A stretch of DNA of 64,000 nucleotides from Bacillota bacterium (GTDB lineage: Bacteria > Bacteroidota > Bacteroidia > Bacteroidales > Bacteroidaceae), in contig JAMPFD010000004.1 in the NCBI GenBank assembly GCA_023664625.1, forward strand, positions 62,001 through 126,000, in the 5' to 3' direction. Below, one piece after another: positions 54,466 through 63,911 of the stretch. The position numbers were made by a program, and so were the translations under genes. How positions within the stretch are numbered: the first letter of the stretch is position 1; the number at the start of each line of letters is the position of its first letter. Below the pieces are notes generated by a model. The model ran no database searches, was not told the origin of the DNA, and saw only the letters and a list, made by a program, of their open reading frames with translations.

Positions 54466-55470
54466 CTATTGTTTTTTGCAATTACATATTTTGTTAATCA
54501 TACGTTGAAAACGAATTACAAATACAGCAACTTTATTTAAGAAGGATGCATACATTGGATTTTTATTGTAAACCGGTATAAATGCTTGGCAGAACGGCGA
54601 GAACAAAAAATCAATCTGCGATTTGCCAACAATCATGGTTGGTGTTTCAAACGATGATTTACAATTTATTATTGTTTTCGCAACACTTTCATTGATATAT
54701 TGATTTTGCTTCACCTCTTTGTACAAAGCCATGCCCATAAAAGGAGAAAAAGATTGGTCTGCTATGAAATCCATATGCCAAAAATGGAGAATCTTCGCCT
54801 TATGGAAATACTGAATACTCATCGCAATCTGACAATTATATATATCAGGTATTTTTTTTACGATATACCCAAATTCCTTATCCGTTTTTATCAACGCTGG
54901 CTGATCTTGGCTATTTCCTTTCTCAAAACAGGAGTAATACCAATTTTCATTCCAGCGCTTATAGAAAGAATGGATTAACTGTGTATCACGCACATACATG
55001 ACACCACTATTAAACCACCACTCAGAATCGGACACATCATCATTGAAAATCTCATTAACACTATCAATCGTTCCCATACCAAATGGGTGCATTTTTAATG
55101 TAACATGTTCGTCTGGCACAGCAGCAATATCAGCGTCTGGCATATCGCAATCTGATAGTGGACTGCATATAACTGTGTCTGTATCTATAAACAGAAAATC
55201 ACCTTTAACATGCAGGCGAGCTAATGTCTTGATTTCTCTTGAACGCTGCTTTGCTGTATAAGTTTCGGGGACAGATATAACTTTCACATCTGTAACCATG
55301 TCTATCAGTGCTTTACGTTCATACAAGCGGTGAGCGGTTGCATCGTCAACAAGAACAGTTACTGGAACTTCTGGATTATATAGCCTTAGGGAATATAATG
55401 ACACCCACAGTTCCTCCAAAAAATAGTCCTCAACAGAACTGACAAGCACGTAAACTATTTGCATTTTCAT
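54466..55470 (-). CDS. Putative glycosyltransferase with DXD (GT-A, GT8-like)
   Basis: The protein has 334 residues from MKMQIVYVLVSSVEDYFLEE. LWVSLYSLRLYNPEVPVTVL is a Rossmann-like donor region, and GDFLFIDTDTVICSPL holds a DXD motif. WWFNSGVMYVRDTQ and KILHFWHMDF fit GT8-like enzymes. The ATG overlaps the stop of the upstream acyltransferase gene (ATGA), so translation may be coupled to a gene that is frameshifted here. The longer frame from 55527 is not needed. Confidence 0.75.
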   Translation of the reverse strand: MKMQIVYVLVSSVEDYFLEELWVSLYSLRLYNPEVPVTVLVDDATAHRLYERKALIDMVTDVKVISVPETYTAKQRSREIKTLARLHVKGDFLFIDTDTVICSPLSDCDMPDADIAAVPDEHVTLKMHPFGMGTIDSVNEIFNDDVSDSEWWFNSGVMYVRDTQLIHSFYKRWNENWYYSCFEKGNSQDQPALIKTDKEFGYIVKKIPDIYNCQIAMSIQYFHKAKILHFWHMDFIADQSFSPFMGMALYKEVKQNQYINESVAKTIINCKSSFETPTMIVGKSQIDFLFSPFCQAFIPVYNKNPMYASFLNKVAVFVIRFQRMINKICNCKKQ

Positions 55471-56503
55471 TTTTTCAAATATAAATATTGCAATTGCTCT
55501 TTTGCCTTTCTGTTGAAAAAGAAGCAATAAGACAAGAAAATAGACAAGTCAACACAAACTCGCAATACGAATTTAAATACATCAGTATCTGTCTGCCACA
55601 GAGGTGCAACCACTCTATCAACACTATGTATTAATAATAGATACAATGAGAATTCACCTATAAAGGCCATGACCTTTCCAATAAAAGTGGTCTCAAAACT
55701 TTTGCATATATATACAATCACAAATGTTCCAAATATAGCAGCTGTATAACTCACCATAAATAAAGGGTAACTTCTATCCGCCATATTCAACAAGCCATAA
55801 GCTTTTTCTGTTGGGAATACATAATAATACAAACAGAACAAGCACAGCCATACAGTTGCGGAAAGCACAAACAATCTTATTTGCTTCCAACTTCCATTAA
55901 ATGATTTTGCCTTATCCCCTATCAAGAAAAACGCATTTGCAGACATAGCCACATCTAATGCCAACGGCATTTCTATATATCCCCCACATATTATTCCAAA
56001 CATGGAAATAACAAGGGATATGCAAACGAGTTTTGTTCCATCGAATTTCCAACGAATATATTCATATATCGCCCGCCCTACAAACAAAGCGTAGAGAAAC
56101 CATATTATGCCTACTGATTCTACCGTAATACCACAAAATGGAATATCATAATAATGAGATACTGCCCATACTGACATCAAACATCTTTTGAACAAATAAT
56201 GCCAAATACTTGAAAAATTCGCAAATTCAGTATCGTAGACTATAATTGTCTTTATCAAACAAACTGCCAATGCAGGAATAATAAGATGCTTAAATGTTTT
56301 TTAATATTCTGCAGGTATTCAGACTTATTATTAGCATATTTTGTGGTAAAACCACTTAATATAAAGAACAAAGGCATATGGAAAGAATATACTATAGCCC
56401 ACAAAAAGCCAGGAGCTATTGTATGTCCTAATATCACAAAAAACATTGATAACCCTTTTGCAACATCTACAAATACCATACGGTTACCTTGAGTTGGATT
56501 CAT
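55467..56503 (-). pseudogene. Acyltransferase-3 family protein with a frameshift at an A6 run
   Basis: The first frame (MNPTQGNRMVFVDVAKGLSM, FFVILGHTIAPGFL, FHMPLFFILSGFTTKY) leaves frame after LQNIKKH at an A6 run and stops at residue 82. One more A reads NIKKTFKHLIIPALAVCLIK and gives a protein of 345 residues ending at 55467. The C-terminal part shows ITVESVGIIWFLYALFVGRA and SLYLLLIHSVDRVV, typical of the family. The catalytic His (LGH) is in the N-terminal part. Real loss, A-tract switching and a sequencing error are all possible. Confidence 0.8.
56297..56302 (+). repeat. Short homopolymer T6 (A6 in the coding strand) at a frame break
   Basis: Six A in the coding strand; seven would restore the acyltransferase frame. 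The run is short and common in this AT-rich DNA, so it is weaker evidence than the G tracts. Confidence 0.5.
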
Positions 56504-57423
56504 ATGCTTTTTTTATTTATCAAGTCAATATACAGTGGATTCACATGAAAATACAAATCTCGCGCAATACGGTGTCGAATACGTTCCTTTAATGAGTTTT
56601 TATAGTGAAATTTTGTATTTCTCCATGGGCTAATTCCAAACAATTCTAACCATTTGTAACAAAGTGGGTTCAAGCATTCTTTATGCCATGGCTTAAAATT
56701 ACCACAATAATGCAAGATTCGCATATCATGTATGTTTTGGTCTATGATATCCCACTCTTTTCTATCGATAAAACTATTACTATGCGGCATCAACAAATCT
56801 TCCTGAAAGTTATATTTCCAAGGGAGCCATGTTACATTGTTATCAAATACCACATTCAATGCATCTTGATCTGGACAAACCGGCATATAATTTTCATTAC
56901 CAAGAAACTGCATACTTTTTGCAACAATATCATTCTGCCTCCAAACCGAAATTTCAAATAGCAACACACCAGAATTGAAATATCTGTAACCTATCCCTAA
57001 TCTGTTTTTATGACGAATATCATCACAACTTTGTGACGGAACAACACCACAGAATGTATCGCCAAGGTCTGTTGCAAACAATTCACTTATATCTCCATTG
57101 ACAATCGTATCACAATCGAGATATAAAATGCGTTCTACATTATCTGGCAATAACTCAGACAATAAGAATCTATAATATATAGAATTTGGAAATCTATCAT
57201 TGACAGGATATTCTTTAAACGTATCTCCGTCTATATCATAAAAGGCTACCTTCTTGTTGTATTTAAGAACAACATCACTGATAATACCTTTGTTCGTATC
57301 AGATATTCCACTTGAAATAACATGAAAACATATCTCATGACTTCTATTAGTCTCCAAAACAGATAAGATACAAATACCTAACGGTACTACAAAATTATTG
57401 TCTGCGCAAAGTCCAATATCCAT
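56500..57423 (-). CDS. Family 8 glycosyltransferase
   Basis: The protein has 307 residues. It begins MDIGLCADNNFVVPLGICIL, the GT8 start. IYYRFLLSELLPDNVERILY and LDCDTIVNGDISELF with the DXD motif follow, then YFNSGVLLFEISVWRQ, CPDQDALNVVF, and ILHYCGNFKPWH, all characteristic of LgtC-like galactosyl- or glucosyltransferases. It overlaps the downstream acyltransferase start by 4 nt (ATGA) and lies 3 nt after the flippase stop. Confidence 0.9.
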   Translation of the reverse strand: MDIGLCADNNFVVPLGICILSVLETNRSHEICFHVISSGISDTNKGIISDVVLKYNKKVAFYDIDGDTFKEYPVNDRFPNSIYYRFLLSELLPDNVERILYLDCDTIVNGDISELFATDLGDTFCGVVPSQSCDDIRHKNRLGIGYRYFNSGVLLFEISVWRQNDIVAKSMQFLGNENYMPVCPDQDALNVVFDNNVTWLPWKYNFQEDLLMPHSNSFIDRKEWDIIDQNIHDMRILHYCGNFKPWHKECLNPLCYKWLELFGISPWRNTKFHYKNSLKERIRHRIARDLYFHVNPLYIDLINKKSI

Positions 57424-57426
57424 AGC

Positions 57427-58983
57427 CTACATATTCCCCCTTCCTTTGTTGAATATAATTTTTAACATGCGTGTTGAAAAATCACGCAAGCCACTACTAC
57501 ATATACAATATGGAATATATGTCAGAACACAACATGTTGAGCCAACAATGGCACTATCCATAATGAATTCCTTCCAACTCTGAGGTTCGATTATTTTACT
57601 GCCATCAAAGATGTACCACATAACAAAAAACATCAAAGACAAGAATAAATATCTTTTTATAATAGGGATAAAGTACTCCAAAGGACTTATTTTAAAACCT
57701 TTGTGAAACAAGAAATAAGGTTTCCATAAAGAAATGATAATGACATTGCAAATGAAAATGCCGAAAATAATACCATTAAGCCCCCAAAAATATCCAAATA
57801 AGCAAGACAACCCCAAATGTAGAATAGCTTCAGCCCCAGCTGCCCAAACATCTTGATAAAGACCATAAGCTGCCAAGAAATGGTCAACTGTCGTTCTTAC
57901 CATATATATGCTATTGTATAAAACATATATCACTACAAATGTCTTACCTAAAAGATACTGTTCACCAAGCCACAACATTATAAACGGTTCTGTCATAAAA
58001 TAAACACTGATGACCGCTACAATAGCAAAGAAAAAACGGGTGTCAAACAATTCCCAAAAAACCCTTTGAATATTCTTTTTATCACCACTTGCAACAAGAT
58101 TTCCAACAGATGCTGCCGCTCCATCAAAAAAAGCTCTAATCAAATTGATTACCTTTCCAACAACTAATGTATAATTGCCATACAAGGCAACAACTGACAA
58201 ACTTGAAAATCCATATATCACGATATTACTTGTCTGCCCTATGACTGTATAAGCAATTCGGTGTACAAATATTTGTTTCGTTTTTTTCCATATATCAATA
58301 TATTTGTAGAACAACTCTTTTCCTTGAGACATATTTGTTTTCAACCATGGGTAGTCTCGTCGAACCAACAATTGTAATAATAACGTTTGCGCAATCGTCA
58401 TTCCTAATTCAACTACCAGCCAGACTATGTAAGGATATTTGCTATAGGAAATAGCTATGATTTCCAAAATTATCTTTATTATTCCTGATGTCTGATAAAT
58501 AGTTTGGAGCTTGTATCCTTTTTGTGCAGCACCAATAATTACAGTTTTGTAATTCAAAAAATATGACTGCATTGAGCCAACTATAAAAACAGCAAAGGTT
58601 GCATAGGCGTACCATAACGGTAAAGGAGATTTTGCAAATATCCAAGGGAAAAACGACATAACGATTGCAGAAAGTCCAATAACTATCAATGCAATTTTTC
58701 TATATAACCATCCCTGAAGACTTACTATCTCGCAAATTGTATTTTCATCTTTATCATATAAAGGCTTATATAGAAAATAACCTATCGCAGAACCAATACC
58801 AAGCTCTGTCAAATTAAGCATTCCAAAAATATTTCCAGCAGTTGAATTTAGGCCTAATATCTCACTTCCAAGTTTGTCAAAAAAAACTTGTCGTGAAACA
58901 AGCCCTAAAAGCATATTCAAAAAATAGAATAATAATGCTGTTATAGAATTTTTTATTGTATTTGATGTACGTGAATCCGACAT
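57427..58983 (-). CDS. Wzx-type polysaccharide flippase
   Basis: The protein has 518 residues and about 12-14 helices. It starts MSDSRTSNTIKNSITALLFY, with SRQVFFDKLGSEILGLNSTA and FGMLNLTELGIGSAIGYFLY, typical of the oligosaccharide flippase family. It would move the lipid-linked repeat unit to the periplasmic side of the inner membrane, where the polymerase (42135-43382) and acyl, pyruvyl and GT-C enzymes act. It is the first large gene of the locus. Confidence 0.9.
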   Translation of the reverse strand: MSDSRTSNTIKNSITALLFYFLNMLLGLVSRQVFFDKLGSEILGLNSTAGNIFGMLNLTELGIGSAIGYFLYKPLYDKDENTICEIVSLQGWLYRKIALIVIGLSAIVMSFFPWIFAKSPLPLWYAYATFAVFIVGSMQSYFLNYKTVIIGAAQKGYKLQTIYQTSGIIKIILEIIAISYSKYPYIVWLVVELGMTIAQTLLLQLLVRRDYPWLKTNMSQGKELFYKYIDIWKKTKQIFVHRIAYTVIGQTSNIVIYGFSSLSVVALYGNYTLVVGKVINLIRAFFDGAAASVGNLVASGDKKNIQRVFWELFDTRFFFAIVAVISVYFMTEPFIMLWLGEQYLLGKTFVVIYVLYNSIYMVRTTVDHFLAAYGLYQDVWAAGAEAILHLGLSCLFGYFWGLNGIIFGIFICNVIIISLWKPYFLFHKGFKISPLEYFIPIIKRYLFLSLMFFVMWYIFDGSKIIEPQSWKEFIMDSAIVGSTCCVLTYIPYCICSSGLRDFSTRMLKIIFNKGRGNM

Positions 58984-59260
58984 TATTTATCTTTCAAATA
59001 ATTCAAAAAAATGAAGAAATACGAAAATATTATACAACACTTCGTTAACATTCCATCTACATCATTAAGAACAAGTTAGTTGACAGAATTTTTACATAAC
59101 AAATTTTGTATCAACACATTTTTTTAACAACTTTGATATGGTACACTACCACACATCAAAGCCATTAAGAAACAACATTTGAACAATATGAGAATTCTTT
59201 CTGAATAATCTTTTCATTGATTGCTTACCTCTATGCAAGGAGACTATTGTGTATATGCCA
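58984..59260. other. Leader region of the polysaccharide locus
   Basis: About 280 nt of AT-rich DNA between the small-peptide gene and the flippase. No convincing TTTG/TAnnTTTG pair and no clear hairpin terminator were found. Confidence 0.4.
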
Positions 59261-59452
59261 TTACTCCTCCGGCAAATCTATGTGGAACTCAAAATCCAAA
59301 GTACCAGGTTTAGCATCACCAGAGACCCCTGGAACCGGATCTTTGGGAATGGTCATGCCTGTATCAGGATTGCCACTGCCGGCAAGAAAGGTGTTGGATG
59401 CCACGTCTATTGATAATAGCTTTATGCGTGGAGTGATGTATTTCTTTTTCAT
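59261..59452 (-). CDS. Small peptide of unknown function, MKKKYITP type
   Basis: The product has 63 residues. It begins MKKKYITPRIKLLSIDVASN, then FLAGSGNPDTGMTIP, and ends in an acidic tail (FEFHIDLPEE). Short proteins with an N-terminal K-K-x-Y-I-x-P segment followed by a LAGS-like sequence are frequent in Prevotella and Bacteroides genomes, often near surface-glycan or peptide-export genes. No function is established. It lacks a normal signal peptide. Its place at the head of the polysaccharide locus suggests a leader or a secreted peptide, but this is inference. Confidence 0.7.
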   Translation of the reverse strand: MKKKYITPRIKLLSIDVASNTFLAGSGNPDTGMTIPKDPVPGVSGDAKPGTLDFEFHIDLPEE

Positions 59453-59624
59453 ATCAGAGGAATGGTTTAATCAGCTCATTTTTTTAGAATTTTAAGTAGC
59501 ATTGAATATGAACTGATTTGCATTCGCTGATACTTTTCTCAACTTTCACAGATACAAATTGAAGCGGCTAAATACTGCTGTTGCAGATGTTTCATCACAC
59601 AAACACCATCTTCTGAGTTTTTCG

Positions 59625-60448
59625 TCATTTCCACAACAGACACAGACCGGCCTTTATTTTGTAAATAAGAGTACTCCGCCGCAGCGGAACATCATCAAAC
59701 CATACTACGGAATAATGAACAATTTCCTTTTTTTCTTCCAAAAGCCACACGTTGAACATGTGTTCCGCCAAGAAACCGAACAACCTGAAACGCCTTTCTT
59801 TCAGTATTTTGACATTTATCTTTTTCTCATATTCCTCAAAAAGAGGGAACAGCCATTGGCAATAGGCGTTTACGTTCTCATCACGAACATATTGTTTGCC
59901 ATCAGGTAATGCCTGCGGAACATCACTTCATGATATGCCTTCCGATAAGTCTCTGTCTGGCAGCTGAGAAAAAAGCTTTCAAAATGGCGCATCATCTTTT
60001 CCGGCACACTCAAAAGGATTGCCTTTCTGTTTGTCATGGCAAACCTCCGTGTTCTCGGCACAATGACTTTCCCGTTCAGGACAGCATCCGTAACTTGCTT
60101 AGGAACGGAGAGATTGAAGCTGTCGAGATCTGCACGTTTTTTCCTTATTACACCAAAGCGAAAGAAATGGCCGTTATGGAAATCGAAGAAGCGGCGGTAG
60201 TGGCATAGTCCTATTATGCTTCCTCTGTCATGGCACTGATGTTTCCAGATCCAGTACAGTGCTGTCAGTTCACTATAATAGGCATTCTTATGACTGATTG
60301 AAAGGTCTTTACCAACAGGAGTAAAGGCATCGTCGCCAAGCAGCCGCAGCCGTCTGTCCGCCACGGCACTCCCACATTGCATGGGGACATACTCCCTTGC
60401 AGACACTTCAATCTCTGTTTTATAACAACAGACAAAAATCCTGCACAT
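59625..60448 (-). pseudogene. DUF4422-type glycosyltransferase with a frameshift
   Basis: The first frame (192 residues) starts MCRIFVCCYKTEIEVSAREY. It has LSISHKNAYYSELTALYWIW and IGLCHYRRFFDF, hallmarks of DUF4422, a galactosyl-type transferase family, and stops after NNMFVMRT. The next frame continues NVNAYCQWLFPLFEEYEKKI and RLFGFLAEHMFNVWLLE, the usual C-terminus. Adding one base near 59880 gives 274 residues. The lesion is in mixed sequence, not a homopolymer tract. Confidence 0.8.
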
Positions 60449-60493
60449 AACACCAGGTGAAAAGCAAAAACAGGACTAAAGGACATGAGCTTA

Positions 60494-60988
60494 TCAGAAA
60501 TCCGTTATCATATTCCAGTCCTTTGCAATTGTCTCATTTATAACCTTTACAGAGGTTTCCTTTATTCTCCACAACCTCAATACATGCTTTACCCTACCTT
60601 TCAAAGCATCCATAACGGGAGGAAGCCACTCTTCCTTATGGCCATGAATAATCAGCACGAACTGGTATTCCACCTCTTTATGCTCTATATCAACAAGCTC
60701 TGTTCCGATCGGCTCTTCATCATGACGGAGCAATGCTGCATGGTAGAAAGTCATCGTATCACGGAACTTTGAGGCAATGTCTTCTACAAAATCATCAAAT
60801 TTTTCCTTGTTCAGTGGATTAGGAGTGGAACTCTTAGCCTCTATCAGAGTCACTTTTCCATTCAGTTTAACAACACACTCACATGTGGAGAAATTCTCCA
60901 CCTGCGCATATAATGGTGAAGTTTCTACATGATAAAGACTCTCATCAGGGAAGTCGAATGTCATGCCGGACTCAACAAACGTTGCCAT
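60494..60988 (-). CDS. Small protein partner of an AAA ATPase, possible nuclease
   Basis: The product has 164 residues and no recognised family. A beta-hairpin-like segment CECVVKLNGKVTLIEAKSST carries Glu-x-Lys and an upstream acidic residue, which could be the D/E...ExK core of the PD-(D/E)XK nuclease fold. The remainder is mixed alpha/beta with KEVEYQFVLIIHGHKEEW. It starts at the last base of the ATPase stop codon, so the two are translationally coupled. Without structure or homology data, the nuclease reading is a hypothesis. Confidence 0.55.
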   Translation of the reverse strand: MATFVESGMTFDFPDESLYHVETSPLYAQVENFSTCECVVKLNGKVTLIEAKSSTPNPLNKEKFDDFVEDIASKFRDTMTFYHAALLRHDEEPIGTELVDIEHKEVEYQFVLIIHGHKEEWLPPVMDALKGRVKHVLRLWRIKETSVKVINETIAKDWNMITDF

Positions 60989-61992
60989 CAGAGTTCAATT
61001 TCCTTTCTATACAAATTTACAGACTCACGTATTATAGGATTTTCAGGCATACCATCCAACAAATCATTTTGTTTTGCATGTCCGGCAGCAAACGATATAA
61101 CAGGAATGTGCATGTTGTTTCTGTTTGCAAGAACATAGAGATTCTTAATTACGAAATAAGAATGTGTGGAAATAAATATCTGCAATCCGGCTTTTGCCAA
61201 AGACACTAATATTTCCATGAATCTGCTTATCATATCAGGATGCAGATTAGCCTCCGCCTCATCTATTATGATTATTGACTGGCGTGTGAGGTAATGGTTT
61301 CCAAGAAGCAAATCAAGGATAGCCAAACGCTTTATTCCCTCAGAGGTGATATTTATTTCAAACACCCGGCGCTCCTTATCCCGAAACATCCAATTCTTTT
61401 TGTCATCATCATACTCAATTCGCCCACCGACAGCATCGCCCAAAGATTTCCGTGCTTCAGAAAATTCCCTATAGTTACGTCCCTGAACTGTCTTGCTCAA
61501 AGCACGGGACAAATCAACATAAGATTTATCAAAACCAAAAACCTTGTCCACTTCAAAGGAGCGGAGGATAACATCCTGTATGGAAACGATCTCTTTTGCA
61601 GGTATAAAGACATTGTTGACATCCGTAGGAGAAAAGCTGTCAGTTACAGACTGTACTGATTTCGTTGTTGACACACCAAAGGTATAACTGAACCACTCAT
61701 CTTTATCGGATCTCATTGAAAAATCAAGGCTGGAGAATCCTTTTCTCACCAATGCTCCTAAAGAATTCACCTGAAAAGTCCAATAGAGTGCATCCGAAAG
61801 CAGCTCCTTCTGCGTACGAGGTTCTTTGCCTCGTTTATACTGCTCCACAGTTTTCAAAGCTGCATAAAGACTTTTCAGCATGAATGTCTTTCCTGCCCCG
61901 TTATGTCCTATAAGGACATTTATATTCTGAAGATTGCGGCATTCTACATCAGCAATTGGTCCGAACCCCTTTAATATTATATCTTTTATCAT
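60988..61992 (-). CDS. AAA-family ATPase (SMC/OLD-like ATP-binding protein)
   Basis: The protein has 334 residues. Walker A is GHNGAGKTFML near residue 31-38. A signature-like region is ITSEGIKRLAILDLLL. Walker B is SIIIIDEAEANLHP, followed by FISTHSYFVIKNLYVLA, the His switch. This is the compact layout of ABC/SMC-like ATPases that partner with nucleases in OLD-type and related antiphage systems. It lacks a Toprim domain; the second gene would supply the effector. The gene lies between a decayed glycosyltransferase and a secreted-protein gene. Confidence 0.8.
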   Translation of the reverse strand: MIKDIILKGFGPIADVECRNLQNINVLIGHNGAGKTFMLKSLYAALKTVEQYKRGKEPRTQKELLSDALYWTFQVNSLGALVRKGFSSLDFSMRSDKDEWFSYTFGVSTTKSVQSVTDSFSPTDVNNVFIPAKEIVSIQDVILRSFEVDKVFGFDKSYVDLSRALSKTVQGRNYREFSEARKSLGDAVGGRIEYDDDKKNWMFRDKERRVFEINITSEGIKRLAILDLLLGNHYLTRQSIIIIDEAEANLHPDMISRFMEILVSLAKAGLQIFISTHSYFVIKNLYVLANRNNMHIPVISFAAGHAKQNDLLDGMPENPIIRESVNLYRKEIEL

Positions 61993-62201
61993 CCTAATAA
62001 TTCAATTTCTTGTATGCAAAGATATGACTTTTGGCATAAACTGAAAAAATCCTGCTTATTTTTTATAATTCTTTTTCAAATACATAGCCTCTGTTTGCAC
62101 AGTTCCTTTTCAACTCCCACACATAAGGGGAAAAGGAAGCCCCAAGCCGTGCTTATCTAGTAAGTAACAGAGTTTTTAGTATAAAATATTTCCCAACAGT
62201 T

Positions 62202-63623
62202 TTACTTATTAACATACTTCCGCCCGTTCCTGATAACCAAGCCTTTTGTGGCAGGGAGAACGCGTTGTCCCATAATGTTATATGTAGCGGAATACGCTGA
62301 CGGTACAGAATTTACAACATCCATTCCAGTCGGAGTTCCGTTAAGACTGAAACTGACACGCCTTGCCCCTTCAGCATGAACAGGAACAGTTGACACTTCG
62401 TCTATTTTAAGGTAGGCACGGTTTGCAGCAAGAGAACTTCCGTCTCCACAGAGCACAAGGGCATTGGCCGAGAGAACGACAATATTGTCTGACTCGCTGA
62501 TATTTATAGGAGAGAACGTACCGTAAAGTCCGTTCTTGTTTCCTGCCTCCGTTGCTGCCGTACCCGAACAGCTGGCAACAATCTTCGTGGCATCACCGTC
62601 AGAGAAGAATATGTAGGGCATACCGGCTTCGAGACGGCTGACTTCCGAAAAATACAAATTCCCGTCCTTTACATAGTCCGTCTCATAGAACCGTGCTCCC
62701 GAGTATCTGCCATTTTCCACAGCATACGGCAGGCATATTGTCCCGACCCTGCCCGGCGTAATGTCACGCGTATATATCTGTTCCTCAGACCCGTTGGCAT
62801 AGCACACCGTTACAGATGTAAAACGGGATGCCTCCCCTACAGTCAATGCCGCTTCAGGAACATGTACTGTCATCTGCCATATCAGCACATTATCAGCATT
62901 ATAGGAGGTGCTACCTGTACTGACTTTGAGATTTGCATCCTTATGATTTCTCACATATGCCATCTCTATTTTTGTTATCTGTTTGTCCGTAAGACTTACA
63001 ATCCTCATTATATTTCCCTTGTACAAATGAATATTATCATCTGCCGTATAATATGTAGGCTGATATGTACTGTTCGTACCTTTCTCAAAAACAGCATCAA
63101 ATGACATTCCCGAATAAGTATTCAAACGTTTAGTACTCGAAGTCTCACCATAATATACATCTGTAAAGTCAACAGTTTCCGAGTCCATCATCACAGGAGA
63201 GAAAGGAACATGACTGACAAGATAATTGTCATACTCAAGTGAAAACCGGTTTTGGGCATCATCTTTTACTAATTTGCCAAATACCACGACATTATCTTTT
63301 ACTCCTATGTCGGATATGTCAGACCATTTTTCATTGTCAATACCTTTATAGTTTCGCAAAAGATGCAACTGCAGGGACTTTTTCTTTCCGTCATCGGAAA
63401 TGTCATAAGTAATCCAACCGTCACCGGCGACATTCGTACTTACAATCCTACTTACAATTCCTTTTACATAAACTTCCGCACCTGCCAGTCCCTTGTCTAC
63501 CACCTCCGTAACGGTATATGCTGTCACAGGAGTATTTGCGGCATTAGTTTTCTGAGCAAGTACCACCATACATGGGGTCATGGCAAAGAAGAAAGCAAGA
63601 ATTATTCCTTTGATATAAAACAT
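62202..63623 (-). CDS. Secreted protein with OB-fold-like N-terminus and Prevotella-type C-terminal tail
   Basis: The protein has 473 residues. A signal peptide is present (MFYIKGIILAFFFAMTPCMV to LAQ). Residues about 35-140 (YTVTEVVDKGLAGAEVYVKG, DNVVVFGKLVKD) look like the OB-fold module of many Bacteroidota secreted proteins. The middle shows IKVxSLTDKQITKI-type beta repeats with YADDNIHLYKG-like strands. The C-terminus YNIMGQRVLPATKGLVIRNG ends in KKYVNK-like residues, a tail frequent in Prevotella cell-surface proteins. Function unknown. It has its own strong promoter. Confidence 0.7.
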   Translation of the reverse strand: MFYIKGIILAFFFAMTPCMVVLAQKTNAANTPVTAYTVTEVVDKGLAGAEVYVKGIVSRIVSTNVAGDGWITYDISDDGKKKSLQLHLLRNYKGIDNEKWSDISDIGVKDNVVVFGKLVKDDAQNRFSLEYDNYLVSHVPFSPVMMDSETVDFTDVYYGETSSTKRLNTYSGMSFDAVFEKGTNSTYQPTYYTADDNIHLYKGNIMRIVSLTDKQITKIEMAYVRNHKDANLKVSTGSTSYNADNVLIWQMTVHVPEAALTVGEASRFTSVTVCYANGSEEQIYTRDITPGRVGTICLPYAVENGRYSGARFYETDYVKDGNLYFSEVSRLEAGMPYIFFSDGDATKIVASCSGTAATEAGNKNGLYGTFSPINISESDNIVVLSANALVLCGDGSSLAANRAYLKIDEVSTVPVHAEGARRVSFSLNGTPTGMDVVNSVPSAYSATYNIMGQRVLPATKGLVIRNGRKYVNK

Positions 63624-63879
63624 AAATATCTAAACGGCACCTGAAGAAAAAAAGATGCCCAAGAACCTGTACCCTAAAAAAAGGTTCACATACACACATT
63701 CCTTAGGGGCACCCCTTTACCTGCAAGTTAACAGATTCGGCAGCTGAATAAAAGGCAAATCTTACACATTGTCCCCATGAACGGGGAAAGTTGAGGAACA
63801 TTAATATATGGCAATGTCTCCATCAGTATCAGATATCAACCGACGGCACACCATGTGTGCACACGGAAAATAATGTCTA

Positions 63880-63911
63880 CAAAGGTAGTAAAATAAAACC
63901 AATTTTCCAAA
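63880..63911 (-). promoter_or_regulatory. Promoter of the secreted-protein gene
   Basis: The -33 TTTG (63908-63911), a 20-nt spacer, and the -7 TACCTTTG (63880-63887) are on the minus strand. The leader before the ATG at 63623 would be about 250 nt, and I see no ORF in it. Confidence 0.85.

Larger units (their letters stand above)
33672..59452 (-). other. Surface polysaccharide biosynthesis locus with multiple poly-G/C tracts
   Basis: A single-strand run holds a flippase, an O-antigen-ligase/polymerase-like protein, many glycosyltransferases of families GT2, GT4, GT8-like, GT32-like and GT-C, a pyruvyltransferase, and O-acyl/acetyl transferases. Base composition is more AT-rich than in the flanking housekeeping genes, especially at 44-59 kb. 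Seven G/C runs of 7-10 lie in genes, against none in the rest of the window. No invertible promoter, UpxY-like antiterminator or sugar-nucleotide synthesis gene is seen, so precursor supply must come from elsewhere. Capsule versus O-antigen cannot be decided from sequence. Confidence 0.85.

Noticed and set aside
33672..59452. Invertible promoters as in Bacteroides capsule loci
   Set aside because: No inverted repeat pair flanking a TTTG/TAnnTTTG promoter and no adjacent recombinase gene were found.
36253..60448. All frameshifts explained by general sequencing error
   Set aside because: About 20 kb of housekeeping genes in the same window have no frameshift, five of eight breaks in the locus fall exactly on the long G/C runs, and one tract is in frame. 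Error at homopolymers cannot be fully excluded and is listed as the refuting test.
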